A stretch of DNA of 64,000 nucleotides from Kribbia dieselivorans NBRC 106261 (GTDB lineage: Bacteria; Actinomycetota; Actinomycetes; Actinomycetales; Dermatophilaceae). The DNA lies in the NCBI RefSeq assembly GCF_001552435.1, contig NZ_BCRE01000004.1, positions 41,094 to 105,093 on the forward strand, written 5' to 3'. Positions 50,012 through 59,079 of this stretch are shown in pieces (position 1 is the first letter of the stretch; every line of letters starts with the position of its first letter). A program made the translations under genes and the position numbers. The notes under the pieces were generated by a model that did no database searches, was not told where the DNA came from, and saw only the letters and a list, made by a program, of their open reading frames with translations.

Positions 50012-52135
50012 TCAGCGAACCGCCGCCGACGCCTTCTGCGCCTCGCGGTCCGGCATGGCCTGGTAGCCGTGGAGTTCCCGGGTGAACGTGCCCGTGCCAT
50101 GCGCCAGCGACCGCAATCCGATGGCGTAGTCGACCAGTTCGAGTTGGGGGATCGCCGCGGTGAGCACCGTGCGACCCTCCTGCTCGCCGGCGGCGTCGGT
50201 GCCCATGATCTGCCCGCGGCGGGTGCTCAGATCCGTCATGACCGTGCCGAGATACTCGTCGTCGACGGTGACCCTGACCAGATCGACCGGTTCGAGGAGC
50301 CCCATCGTCTCGGGTGAGGCCAGTTCGCGTAGGGCCAGCGCGCCGGCGGTCTGGAACGCCATGTCGCTGGAGTCGACGCTGTGCGCCTTGCCCTCGGTCA
50401 ACGTCACGCGCACATCGACGACCGGCCAGCCGAACAGCAATCCGTTCTCGAGCTGCTGTCGCACACCCTTCTCGACCGAACTGATGAACTGCCGCGGGAC
50501 CGAGCCGCCGACGACGGTCTCGGTGAACTCGACTCCGGAACCCGGCGGCAGGGGAGTGACCTCGAGGCTCACGACGGCGAACTGGCCATGCCCGCCGGAC
50601 TGCTTGACGTGCCGGCCCTGCGCCGCGCCGGCGCGGGTGAACGTCTCACGTAGCGCGACCTTGACCGGCTCGGTGGTGACGTCGACGCGGTGGCGGTCGC
50701 GCAGGCGCTCAAGCAGCAGGTCGAGCTGGGCGCGCCCGGTCACCCAGAGGACGACCTGCCCGGTCTGGGCGGAGTGCTCGACGACCAGGGCCGGATCCTC
50801 GGCCGCCACTTCGCGCAGCGCGCCGGGCAACTTGTCGTCGTCGCCGCGTGAGGCGGCCTTGATCGCCACCGGCAACAACGCCTCGGGCAGGGCCCATGGC
50901 GTGATGAGGAGCGGGTGATCGACGGAGGAGATCGTGTCGAGCGTCTGCGCGGTGCCGAGCTTGGTCACCACGACGATCTGCCCGGCGATGGCCTGCTCCA
51001 CCGCGGTGACGTCCTCACCCAGCGGCAAGCCGATCTGACCGGGGCGCACGTCCTCGTCGTGGTCCGCGTGGCCCTCGCCGGGGCGGGGGTCGAAGCGGGC
51101 CAGGTGACCGGAGACATGGACCGGCTCGGCCGCCGTGAGCGTGCCCGCGAAGACGCGAACGAGCGAGACATGTCCCAGGTAGGGGTCGGACGTGGTGCGG
51201 ACGACCTCGGCCGTGAGCGGTGACCGCGGGTCGGCGGCGACCTCGACTGTCTGGGTGCCGGAGATGTCCGTGACCACCGGCAGGGGGCGCAGCGTGGGCG
51301 GGGGGAAGGCCGCGGCCACGAGGTGCAACAGCACGTCGATGCCGGCGCCGGTGTCCTTGCTGACCGCGACGACGGGGTGGAAGGAACCGCGGCTGACGGC
51401 GGTGAGCAGACCGCGCTCCAGCGTGGCGAAATCGACGTCCTCGCCACCGAGGTAGCGGTCCATGAGGGTGTCGTCCTCGGACTCCTCGATCACCGCCTCG
51501 ATGAGCGAGCCCCGGTAGGTGTCGAAGGCCGGTGCGTGTTGCGCCGTCGCCAGGCGCACCACCCGCGACGCGCCGGAGTAGTCGTGGATCTCGCCGAGGG
51601 CCAGGTCCGCGATCGCCGTGGTGCCACCGATGTTGTCCTGGCCGACGGGCACGCCGATCGGCTGGACGCTGCTGCCGAAGTGGGCCTGGCAGGCGGCGAG
51701 AGTCTGGGCGAAGTCGGCGCCGCTGCGGTCCAGGTTGACCAGTGCGATCGCGCGGGGGGTGCCGGCGAGGTTGCACTCGTGCCACAGCGCCCGGGTCGGA
51801 GCGTCGAGGCCCTCCACCGCCGAGACGACGAAGATCGCGGCGTCGGCGGCGCGCAGCCCGGCACGCACCTCACCGACGAAGTCCGGATGACCCGGAGTGT
51901 CGAGGAAGGTCATCGCCAGGTCGTCCCCGCCGCCGGGCGCCGCGTAGCCGATGGCTGCGGCCCGCAGGCCGGTGGAGCGTTCCTGGTCGTCGGCGTCCCG
52001 CGGCGCGACGCCCGTCAGTCGCTCGAACAGCGCAGATTTCCCCGACCCGCTCGGTCCGACCAACACGACGTTGCGAAGGACATCAGGGGAACTGACGTCG
52101 GGGACCTTCCGTACGAGGTGCGATGTGGCGTTCAT
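50012..52135 (-). CDS. Elongation factor G-like GTPase (EF-G2 type)
   Basis: A 707-residue translational GTPase-like protein. G1 is GPSGSGKSALF, G3 is DTPGH, but the G4 position reads VNLDRSGADF where NKxD is expected, so the guanine-specificity loop is altered. Domains II-V are present, with KQSGGHGQFAVV and the C-terminal FTRELHGYQAMP. It resembles actinobacterial EF-G2 (FusA2) rather than the housekeeping EF-G. EF-G2 of mycobacteria binds GTP but does not support normal translocation. ATG 52135 is used. The gene interrupts, on the opposite strand, the conserved HIT-pgsA order. Confidence 0.88.
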   Translation of the reverse strand: MNATSHLVRKVPDVSSPDVLRNVVLVGPSGSGKSALFERLTGVAPRDADDQERSTGLRAAAIGYAAPGGGDDLAMTFLDTPGHPDFVGEVRAGLRAADAAIFVVSAVEGLDAPTRALWHECNLAGTPRAIALVNLDRSGADFAQTLAACQAHFGSSVQPIGVPVGQDNIGGTTAIADLALGEIHDYSGASRVVRLATAQHAPAFDTYRGSLIEAVIEESEDDTLMDRYLGGEDVDFATLERGLLTAVSRGSFHPVVAVSKDTGAGIDVLLHLVAAAFPPPTLRPLPVVTDISGTQTVEVAADPRSPLTAEVVRTTSDPYLGHVSLVRVFAGTLTAAEPVHVSGHLARFDPRPGEGHADHDEDVRPGQIGLPLGEDVTAVEQAIAGQIVVVTKLGTAQTLDTISSVDHPLLITPWALPEALLPVAIKAASRGDDDKLPGALREVAAEDPALVVEHSAQTGQVVLWVTGRAQLDLLLERLRDRHRVDVTTEPVKVALRETFTRAGAAQGRHVKQSGGHGQFAVVSLEVTPLPPGSGVEFTETVVGGSVPRQFISSVEKGVRQQLENGLLFGWPVVDVRVTLTEGKAHSVDSSDMAFQTAGALALRELASPETMGLLEPVDLVRVTVDDEYLGTVMTDLSTRRGQIMGTDAAGEQEGRTVLTAAIPQLELVDYAIGLRSLAHGTGTFTRELHGYQAMPDREAQKASAAVR

Positions 52136-52233
52136 TGCATCAGCCTCACCCCCTCGCCGGTCCGCCACAACCGAATCCACGAAAGTTGGTGCGAGTCGTG
52201 GCGGGAGTCACCACCGACTAGCCTTGCCCCGTC

Positions 52234-52845
52234 ATGCTGAACCGATTCGCGCGCGCGACCGCCACCCGCGTCCTCACTCCCGTTGCCCGTCTGCTGCTCC
52301 GTCTGGGGATCGGCCCGGACGCCGTCACCGTCGTCGGCACCCTGGGCGTGGTCGCCGCGGCCCTGTGGTTCTTTCCACGCGGTCACCTCTTCGTCGGCGT
52401 GCTGGTCGTCACGGCGTTCGTGTTCGCCGACATGCTCGACGGCATCATGGCCAGGCTCATGGAGCGCACCAGCGACTGGGGAGCGTTCCTCGACTCCACC
52501 CTCGACCGATTCGGTGACGCGGCCGTGTTCGCCGGCGTCATGATCTGGTACCTCAACGGGGGTGACCACGCGCCCACGGCGTATCTGGCCCTGACCTGCC
52601 TGGTCCTGGGGCAGTTGGTCTCGTACGCCCGCGCGAAGGCCGAGTCGCTGGGCTGGAACGCCGCGGTGGGGATCGCCGAACGCGCCGATCGACTCGTCAT
52701 CGTGCTGGTCGCCACCGCCCTGGTCGGGCTGGGGCTGCCGCGCGAGGTGCTGACGGTCATGCTCGCGCTGCTGGCGCTGGCCTCCGCCATCACGATCGTG
52801 CAGCGGCTGGCCACCGCCCATCGCCAAGCCTTCTCGGGATCGTGA
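52234..52845 (+). CDS. pgsA: Phosphatidylinositol phosphate synthase (CDP-alcohol phosphatidyltransferase)
   Basis: A 203-residue membrane enzyme. The CDP-alcohol phosphatidyltransferase signature DG-x2-AR-x8-G-x3-D-x3-D is complete from DMLDGIMARLME to FLDSTLDRFGDA. About six membrane helices are visible. Its place before the PatA-like acyltransferase and pimA identifies it as the phosphatidylinositol-phosphate synthase rather than phosphatidylglycerol-phosphate synthase. It joins CDP-diacylglycerol to inositol-1-phosphate. The ATG lies 99 bases from the divergent EF-G-like gene, and the stop overlaps the next gene by four bases (GTGA). Confidence 0.93.
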   Translation: MLNRFARATATRVLTPVARLLLRLGIGPDAVTVVGTLGVVAAALWFFPRGHLFVGVLVVTAFVFADMLDGIMARLMERTSDWGAFLDSTLDRFGDAAVFAGVMIWYLNGGDHAPTAYLALTCLVLGQLVSYARAKAESLGWNAAVGIAERADRLVIVLVATALVGLGLPREVLTVMLALLALASAITIVQRLATAHRQAFSGS

Positions 52846-53831
52846 CCATGGACGCGCGTCGTCGGGCCGCCGACCTGACCGACACCCTGACCCTCGGCGC
52901 CTTCAAGGCCGCCTGGTCACTGGTGCGCACACTGCCCGAGCCGGTCGCGTATCGCCTGTTCACCTTCGCCGCCGATCGTGCCCACGCCGCCGGGGGTGCG
53001 GGCGTCGACCAGTTGCGGGCCAACCTCGCGCGCATCCGCCCCGATCTGACCGGTGACCGGCTCGAGGCCACGGTGCGCGAGGGGATGCGCCGCTACCTGC
53101 GCTATTACTGCGCGGCGTTCCGCCTGCCGGCGATGTCCCCCCAGTTGGTGCAGGACTCGGTCGTCGTGCGCGGCGACGGACCCATTCGCGCCGAGTCGGC
53201 GGCCGGTCGCCCGGTCGTGTGCTTCCTCGGACACCTGGGCAACTGGGATCTGGCCGGAGCGTGGTGCGGACGCAACCTCGGGCACGTCGTGACCGTCGCC
53301 GAGCGGCTCACGCCCGAGGAGTTGTTCGTCGAGTTCCTCGAGTTCCGCGAAGGGTTGGGCATGACGATCCTCGCCCTGGGTGACGGAGATGTGTTCGAGC
53401 GGTTGGGCGATCACCTCGGGCCGGGCGTGGTCATGCCGCTGCTCGCGGATCGCGACCTGACGCACACGGGTCTGACGGTCGATCTGCGTGGACATCGCGC
53501 CCGCGTCGCGGCCGGTCCGGCGGCGCTGGCCGTCACACACGACGTGGCGCTGTTCCCGGTGTCGATGCGTGAACGGCCGCGTCGACGCGACGGTGGCTAC
53601 GGCCTCGAGATCACCTTCCACGATCGGGTCGTGCCGCCCGGGGAGGGCGACTCGGCGGCTCGGGTGCAGGCCGCGACCCAGGCGTGCGTCGACGCGGTCG
53701 GTGAGGCGATGGCCGCCCACCCCGAGGATTGGCACATGATGCAGGCCGTGTTCGTCGACGACCTCGACCCGCAGCGACTGGCCCGAGCGGGCGGAGCGCC
53801 GTTGCGCGGCCAGGCGGGCGGAGCGCCGTGA
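52842..53831 (+). CDS. Phosphatidylinositol mannoside acyltransferase (PatA-like)
   Basis: A 329-residue LpxL-type acyltransferase. The HxxxxD active-site motif is in FLGHLGNWDLAGAW; LLADRDLTHTG and HPEDWHMMQAVF are further family segments. In mycobacteria PatA (Rv2611c) transfers palmitate to the mannose of PIM1/PIM2, acting on the inner face of the membrane. The gene lies in the same order between pgsA and pimA, with four-base overlaps on both sides, so it is co-translated with them. A Gly/Ala-rich tail follows the domain. GTG 52842 is used; ATG 52848 is close by. Confidence 0.92.
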   Translation: MTMDARRRAADLTDTLTLGAFKAAWSLVRTLPEPVAYRLFTFAADRAHAAGGAGVDQLRANLARIRPDLTGDRLEATVREGMRRYLRYYCAAFRLPAMSPQLVQDSVVVRGDGPIRAESAAGRPVVCFLGHLGNWDLAGAWCGRNLGHVVTVAERLTPEELFVEFLEFREGLGMTILALGDGDVFERLGDHLGPGVVMPLLADRDLTHTGLTVDLRGHRARVAAGPAALAVTHDVALFPVSMRERPRRRDGGYGLEITFHDRVVPPGEGDSAARVQAATQACVDAVGEAMAAHPEDWHMMQAVFVDDLDPQRLARAGGAPLRGQAGGAP

Positions 53832-54979
53832 GGGTCGGTCTGGTCTGCCCGTACTCGCTGGACGTGCCCGGCGGGGTGCAGTACCACGTGCGTGACCTCG
53901 CGGACTTCCTGCGCTCCCGTGGGCACGAGGCTGAGATCCTGGCGCCGGGCGACGACGACGCGTTCGCCGACCAGCCGCACCTGACGACCATCGGCCGGGC
54001 GGTGCCGGTGCGGTACAACGGCTCGGTGGCGAGGGTGTCGTTCGGGCCGACCACGGCGGCGCGGGTGCGGCGCTGGGTCGACGCCGGTGACTTCGATGTG
54101 CTGCATCTGCACGAACCGATCACCCCGAGCGCGTCGATCCTGGCGCTGTGGGCCTCGCAGTGCCCGGTGGTCGCGACCTTCCACACGAGCATCGAGCGCT
54201 CGCGGGCCCTGCACGCCGCGGCGCCGCTGCTGCGCGGGTCGCTGGAGCGCATCCTCGGGCGGATCGCGGTGTCGCCCGAGGCCCTGCGAACCCTGCGCAC
54301 CCACCTCGGCGGCGACGCCGTCGTGATCCCCAACGGCGTGGACACGGCCGCGTTCGCCCGGGCACGGCCGCGCCCCGAGTGGGTGGGCGGCGCCGCTCGC
54401 CCCACGATCGTCTTCCTCGGTCGCGCCGACGAACCGCGCAAGGGGCTGCCGGTGTTGGTCGCCGCCATGGATGAGGTGCTGGCGCGCTGGCCGGGCGCCC
54501 GGTTGTTCATCGCCGGACCGAACGCGACGGCCGAGACGCTGGCCGAGCTCGGCGCGAGCGAGCGGGTCAACGCCGCCACGGTTGCCTTGGGCCGGGTCAG
54601 TGAAGCGGACAAGGCGGCGTTGCTCGCCTCGGCCGACGTGTACGTCGCTCCGCAAACCGGTGGGGAGAGTTTCGGGATCGTGCTGGTCGAGGCGATGGCG
54701 GCCGGCGCGGCGGTGGTGGCCAGCGATCTGGTGGCGTTCCGTGATGTGTTGGGCGGCGGCGCCGTCGGGTCGCTGTTCGCGGTCGGTGACGCGACGGCCT
54801 GCGCTGCCGCGATCGGGCGCGTGCTCGACGATCCGGTGGCCACGGCACGCCGCGCGCAGGCGGCCACCGAGCACATCCGCCGGTACGACTGGAGCGTCGT
54901 GGGGCAGAGTGTGCTGGCGGTGTACGACACCGTTCTGACCGGCGTCGCCCGCACGACGGCGGTCGGGGAGGGGCGCTGA
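53828..54979 (+). CDS. pimA: Phosphatidylinositol alpha-mannosyltransferase (PimA)
   Basis: A 383-residue GT-B glycosyltransferase of family GT4. VCPYSLDVPGGVQYHVRDL is the typical N-terminal segment with the GGV loop, VLHLHEPITPSAS and FHTSIERS follow, and the C-terminal donor site has PQTGGESFGIVLVEAMAAG with the EX7E motif. PimA adds the first mannose from GDP-mannose to phosphatidylinositol. GTG 53828 overlaps the acyltransferase stop by four bases. It should act as a peripheral enzyme at the cytoplasmic membrane. Confidence 0.95.
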   Translation: MRVGLVCPYSLDVPGGVQYHVRDLADFLRSRGHEAEILAPGDDDAFADQPHLTTIGRAVPVRYNGSVARVSFGPTTAARVRRWVDAGDFDVLHLHEPITPSASILALWASQCPVVATFHTSIERSRALHAAAPLLRGSLERILGRIAVSPEALRTLRTHLGGDAVVIPNGVDTAAFARARPRPEWVGGAARPTIVFLGRADEPRKGLPVLVAAMDEVLARWPGARLFIAGPNATAETLAELGASERVNAATVALGRVSEADKAALLASADVYVAPQTGGESFGIVLVEAMAAGAAVVASDLVAFRDVLGGGAVGSLFAVGDATACAAAIGRVLDDPVATARRAQAATEHIRRYDWSVVGQSVLAVYDTVLTGVARTTAVGEGR

Positions 54980-55588
54980 ATGGACTGGCTGATCATCGTC
55001 GCCGTCGCCGCCGTGGTGCTCATCGCGCTCGGCTGGTGGCTGTCGTACACGGCCGCGCGCCTGCACCGCATGCACACCCGGGTCGAGGGTGCGCTGGCCG
55101 CGCTCGACGCCTATCTGATCCGCCGTGCCGAATCGACCATGGCCCTGGCGGTCTCGGGGGCGCTCGATCCGGCCTCGAGCCTGTTGCTCGCCGACGCTGC
55201 CTCCGACTCGCTGGAGGCGACCACCACCGGAGCCGGGGTCGCCGACCTGCTGGAGGGCCAGCGCTTCGGTGACCGGGCCGAGGTCGAATCCCACCTCACC
55301 GAGGCGCTGCGATTGGCGTTGCCCGACGAGGTCGTGCGGGAGATCCACGACACCGGCGGGCCGGACGCCGAGGCCGTACAGCGCCTCCACGACGCGTCCG
55401 TGCGACTGCAGATGGCCCGCTCGTTCCACGCCGAGACCGTCGCCGAGGCCACCCGCCTGCGCCGCCAACCGTTCGTGCGCGTCTTCCGGTTGGCCGGGCA
55501 CGCCGCGTGGCCGCTGGTCATCGAGTTCGACGATGCCCTGCCCGAGGGACTGGAGAACTGGCCCACGCTCGGGCCGGTCACCCCCTAG
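54980..55588 (+). CDS. Membrane-anchored LemA-like protein of unknown function
   Basis: A 202-residue protein with one N-terminal membrane helix (LIIVAVAAVVLIALGWWL) followed by helical segments starting RLHRMHTRVEGALAALDAYL. This arrangement resembles LemA-type proteins, although similarity is weak. The gene starts at the base after the pimA stop, so it belongs to the phosphatidylinositol-mannoside operon, where actinobacteria often have a short membrane protein. A supporting role in the envelope is inferred only from position. Confidence 0.75.
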   Translation: MDWLIIVAVAAVVLIALGWWLSYTAARLHRMHTRVEGALAALDAYLIRRAESTMALAVSGALDPASSLLLADAASDSLEATTTGAGVADLLEGQRFGDRAEVESHLTEALRLALPDEVVREIHDTGGPDAEAVQRLHDASVRLQMARSFHAETVAEATRLRRQPFVRVFRLAGHAAWPLVIEFDDALPEGLENWPTLGPVTP

Positions 55589-55613
55589 CCTCGCCACGAC
55601 GGCGGAGTGGCCG

Positions 55614-57071
55614 CTATGCGACGGTGAGCGGCACGGGCTCGTAGTCGGCAGGGTCGAATGCCGCGCGTCGGCGGTACTCCCGGCTCAGGCCGGGCCAGTT
55701 CGTCGGGATTCGACCGTCGGCTTGGCGATACCACGACGAACACTGGGTCCACACCGATCCGGCCAGGCGAGTCTGGACCTCGTCGTCCACGGCTGCCTCG
55801 ACCTCCGGTCGGACCGCGTGGGGCACCCCGGTGCGCGCGACGTGGTCGACATAGTCGGCGACGTGCTGCGCCTGCGCCTCGAGGAAGTAGATGACCGACC
55901 CGCCACCGGTGTTGGTGTTGGGTCCGTACATGATCTGCAGATTCGGGAAACCGGGCACGGCCATGCCGTAATAGGCGTGCGCCCCGCCACGCCAGTCGTC
56001 CGCGAGCCGGTGGCCGTCGCTGCGCCGGATATCGATCGGCGCCAGGAACTCGGTTGCGGTGAAGCCGGTGCCCCAGATGAGCACGTCCGCCCGGTGCTCG
56101 CGACCGTCGTCGGTCACCACGCCGGCGGGAGTGATCGCCGTGATCGCGTCGGTCACGAGCTCGACGTGGGGTTGGGTCAGCGCCGGCAGGTAGTCGTTGG
56201 AGAACAGCGCTCGCTTGCACCCGATCGGGTAATCGGGCCAGACCTGCTCGAACAGCCCCGGTTTGGCCTGCGCTTGACGGCGCATGTGTCGCCGGGAGAT
56301 GGCGCGGATCGTGCGCGCGAGCGGCGCGGAGTACAACCACGCCACGGTCAGGCTCTCGATTACCGCGTACCACGTGGCCCGTTCGGCGAGTTCGGTCACG
56401 GGGAGCCGCTCGAACACCGCGGCGTGCCGCGCGGAGAAGCGCCGGTCGGGCCGCGGCAGCAGATAGGGCGCGCTGCGTTGGAAGACCGTCAGGGCACCGG
56501 CCTGTCTGGCCACCTCTGGCACGAACTGGACGACGCTGGCTCCGGTGCCGATCACGGCGACGCGCCGGCCGGTCAGGTCGACGTCGTGGCGCCACTGGGC
56601 GGAGTGGAAGCTCACCCCACCGAACGTCTCACGCCCCGGGATGTTCGCGAACGCCGGACGCGACAACTGACCGACCGCCGGGATGAGGATGTCGGCGGTC
56701 AACGACTCTCCTCCGTCAAGCTCGATGTGCCAGGTGCCACCGGCCTGGTCATACGTCGCCGACGTCACCTCGCTGCCGAGCCGGAGGTGACGACGCAGGT
56801 CATAGTGGTCGGCCACCTGCCGGATGTAGTCGAGGATGGCCGGTTGCCGCGAGAACCGGTGGGGCCAGTGCGGGTTCGGGGCGAACGAGTAGGAGTACAG
56901 CGGTGAGGGGACGTCACAGGCCGCACCGGGATACGTGTTCTCCCGCCAGACACCCCCGACGTCGTTTCCCTTCTCGAGGATCGTGATGTCGTCGTGGCCG
57001 CGGGCCCTGAGCGCGATCGCGGCGGCGATTCCGCCGAAGCCGGCACCGATGATGGCGATGCGCGGCTTCAC
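55614..57071 (-). CDS. Flavin-containing Baeyer-Villiger-type monooxygenase
   Basis: A 485-residue class B flavin monooxygenase. The FAD dinucleotide motif is GAGFGGIAAAIA, the Baeyer-Villiger fingerprint FxGxxxHxxxW reads FGGVSFHSAQW, and the NADPH motif is GTGASVVQ. These enzymes insert oxygen next to a ketone, giving an ester or lactone. GTG 57071 overlaps the upstream SDR stop by four bases. The coupled SDR could oxidise an alcohol to the ketone used here. The pair interrupts the conserved phosphatidylinositol/pyridoxal block. Native substrates are unknown; cyclic ketones are possible given the alicyclic cluster elsewhere in the window. Confidence 0.9.
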   Translation of the reverse strand: MKPRIAIIGAGFGGIAAAIALRARGHDDITILEKGNDVGGVWRENTYPGAACDVPSPLYSYSFAPNPHWPHRFSRQPAILDYIRQVADHYDLRRHLRLGSEVTSATYDQAGGTWHIELDGGESLTADILIPAVGQLSRPAFANIPGRETFGGVSFHSAQWRHDVDLTGRRVAVIGTGASVVQFVPEVARQAGALTVFQRSAPYLLPRPDRRFSARHAAVFERLPVTELAERATWYAVIESLTVAWLYSAPLARTIRAISRRHMRRQAQAKPGLFEQVWPDYPIGCKRALFSNDYLPALTQPHVELVTDAITAITPAGVVTDDGREHRADVLIWGTGFTATEFLAPIDIRRSDGHRLADDWRGGAHAYYGMAVPGFPNLQIMYGPNTNTGGGSVIYFLEAQAQHVADYVDHVARTGVPHAVRPEVEAAVDDEVQTRLAGSVWTQCSSWYRQADGRIPTNWPGLSREYRRRAAFDPADYEPVPLTVA

Positions 57072-57949
57072 CGGGTGACCTTCCTCGATCGGAGCGTCGT
57101 CTGGGCACGTCGACCCTGGGCGACGACGAGCGGAGCGGCGCGCAGGCCGATTCGGGGGAACGCATCGGCGATCCGGGCGAGGGCGCCGCGCCAGCGGGGG
57201 AGCGTCGTGACGAGTCGGGGGCGGTCGAGCACCCGGGCGACGGCCGCGACGACGTCTGCGGGTTGCAGCAGCGTGCCGGAGAACGACAGGGCGGAGGCCG
57301 GATCGTCGAGTTTGTCGTGCAGCATCGGGGTCCAGATGCCGTCGGGGCAGATGCACGAGAGGTCGATGTTCGAGACTCCGGCCAGTCGTAGATCGGCCGC
57401 CGTGCTGAGGCTGAAGCCCATCACCGCGTGCTTCGAGGCGGCATAGACGGCCTCGCCCGGCACCGCCGTCAGCCCGGCCAGCGAGGCGATGTTGATGATG
57501 TGGCCGGGGGAGTGCTGGGTGCGCATCGCCTCGATCGCGCTCACCGTGCCGTTGATCGTGCCCAGGGTGTTGACGTCGAGCATGAGGCGGTGGGTGGACT
57601 CGTCCTGCTCCCACGCCGGTCCGGTGAGCAGCACACCGGCGTTGTTGACCCACACCTCGAGCACTCCCGCCTGCGCGATCGCGGCGTCGCGGGCCCGGTC
57701 GATCTGATCGCGGTCGCGCACGTCGACGGTCAGGGCGGTGGCTCTCGGCCCGATCTCGGCGGCCGTCGCGGCAGCCAGGTCGGCCTCGACGTCGGTGACC
57801 ACCACGTGGTGCCCCCGGGCCGCGAGCAACCCGGCAATCTCGCGCCCCAGACCCCGACCCGCGCCGGTGACGACCGCGCCGCCGTGCCTGGTGGGGTCTG
57901 GGGCGCTCGCGCCGTGTCCGGGATCGGCCTGCGGAACGGGTGGGGTCAT
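57068..57949 (-). CDS. SDR-family alcohol dehydrogenase
   Basis: A 293-residue classical SDR with an intact active site: TGAGRGLGREIA, WVNNAGVLL, NIASLAGL serine and YAASK. A C-terminal extension of about 60 residues is rich in Arg. ATG 57949 is used; an extension to 58066 has no domain similarity and would overlap the divergent pdxS promoter. Coupling to a Baeyer-Villiger monooxygenase by a four-base overlap suggests an alcohol-to-ketone-to-ester sequence. Confidence 0.85.
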   Translation of the reverse strand: MTPPVPQADPGHGASAPDPTRHGGAVVTGAGRGLGREIAGLLAARGHHVVVTDVEADLAAATAAEIGPRATALTVDVRDRDQIDRARDAAIAQAGVLEVWVNNAGVLLTGPAWEQDESTHRLMLDVNTLGTINGTVSAIEAMRTQHSPGHIINIASLAGLTAVPGEAVYAASKHAVMGFSLSTAADLRLAGVSNIDLSCICPDGIWTPMLHDKLDDPASALSFSGTLLQPADVVAAVARVLDRPRLVTTLPRWRGALARIADAFPRIGLRAAPLVVAQGRRAQTTLRSRKVTR

Positions 57950-58073
57950 CAATGGCTCCTGAACAGATCGTCGATGATCGGTGGGGTCGGTGTGGCGGAC
58001 GTCATTGTCGCGGTTGCGTCTCACCCGTCGGGAGAGGCGCGGCGTGAGGCGTCTCAGTCGTACCATTCACGGC

Positions 58074-58982
58074 ATGGCTGAGAACACCCCCGACACACCC
58101 ATCGAGCACGGCTCGAGCCGCGTCAAGCGCGGTATGGCCGAGATGCTCAAGGGCGGCGTCATCATGGACGTCGTCACCGCGGACCAGGCGAAGATTGCCG
58201 AGGACGCCGGCGCAGTCGCCGTCATGGCCCTCGAGCGGGTACCCGCCGACATCCGGGCCCAGGGTGGCGTGTCGCGCATGTCCGACCCGGACATGATCGA
58301 CGGGATCATCGAGGCCGTGTCCATCCCGGTCATGGCGAAGGCCCGCATCGGTCACTTCGTCGAGGCCCAGGTGCTGCAGTCCCTCGGGGTCGACTACATC
58401 GACGAGTCCGAGGTGCTGACCCCGGCCGACTACAGCAACCACATCGACAAGTGGGCCTTCACCGTGCCGTTCGTCTGTGGCGCGACCAACTTGGGTGAGG
58501 CGCTGCGCCGCATCACCGAGGGCGCCGCGATGATCCGTTCCAAGGGCGAGGCCGGCACCGGCGACGTGTCGAACGCGACCACCCACATGCGTGAACTGCG
58601 CTCCGCCATCAGCAAGTTGACCTCGATGGCCGAGGACGAGCTGTACGTCGCCGCCAAGGAGCTGCAGGCGCCCTACGACCTCGTCAAGGAGGTCGCGAAG
58701 ACGGGCAAGCTCCCCGTCGTGCTGTTCACCGCCGGTGGTATCGCCACCCCCGCGGACGCGGCGATGATGATGCAGCTCGGCGCCGAGGGCGTGTTCGTCG
58801 GTTCGGGCGTCTTCAAGTCCGGCAACCCGGCTCAGCGCGCGAAGGCAATCGTCGAGGCGACGACGTTCCACGACGATCCGGACACCATCGCGCGGGTGTC
58901 GCGTGGACTGGGCGAGGCCATGGTCGGCATCAACGTCGACGAGCCGGCTCGGTCGATTCAGTTCGCGCAGCGCGGCTGGTAA
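58074..58982 (+). CDS. pdxS: Pyridoxal 5'-phosphate synthase subunit PdxS
   Basis: A 302-residue TIM-barrel lyase subunit of PLP synthase. The segment [21 protein letters not shown] carries the catalytic aspartate and [11 protein letters not shown] follows; the second lysine is in [12 protein letters not shown], and [10 protein letters not shown] binds phosphate. It condenses ribose-5-phosphate, glyceraldehyde-3-phosphate and ammonia from PdxT. ATG 58074 has no clear ribosome site. The partner gene pdxT is not adjacent: a 1.5-kb wedge separates them. Confidence 0.96.
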   Translation: MAENTPDTPIEHGSSRVKRGMAEMLKGGVIMDVVTADQAKIAEDAGAVAVMALERVPADIRAQGGVSRMSDPDMIDGIIEAVSIPVMAKARIGHFVEAQVLQSLGVDYIDESEVLTPADYSNHIDKWAFTVPFVCGATNLGEALRRITEGAAMIRSKGEAGTGDVSNATTHMRELRSAISKLTSMAEDELYVAAKELQAPYDLVKEVAKTGKLPVVLFTAGGIATPADAAMMMQLGAEGVFVGSGVFKSGNPAQRAKAIVEATTFHDDPDTIARVSRGLGEAMVGINVDEPARSIQFAQRGW

Positions 58983-58991
58983 CACCCCCGC

Positions 58992-59048
58992 CGAGTGATG
59001 GTTTCGGGTCGCCTCACAGGCGACGAGGCGGCCCGAAACCATCACTCG
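58992..59048. terminator. Long hairpin after pdxS
   Basis: Two 24-base arms (58992-59015 and 59025-59048) pair completely with one G-U and enclose a 9-base loop; a competing inner stem GTCGCCT / AGGCGAC is also possible. It begins ten bases after the pdxS stop. It may be the pdxS terminator or a copy of a dispersed palindromic repeat. No second copy is seen in this window. Confidence 0.7.
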
Positions 59049-59079
59049 CCGCAGGGTGATCAGGTGTAGGTTCTCATCC

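Noticed and set aside
53597..55597. A 666-codon open frame on the minus strand
   Set aside because: It is antisense to the acyltransferase, pimA and the membrane-protein gene; composition is Arg/Gly/Asp-rich noise.
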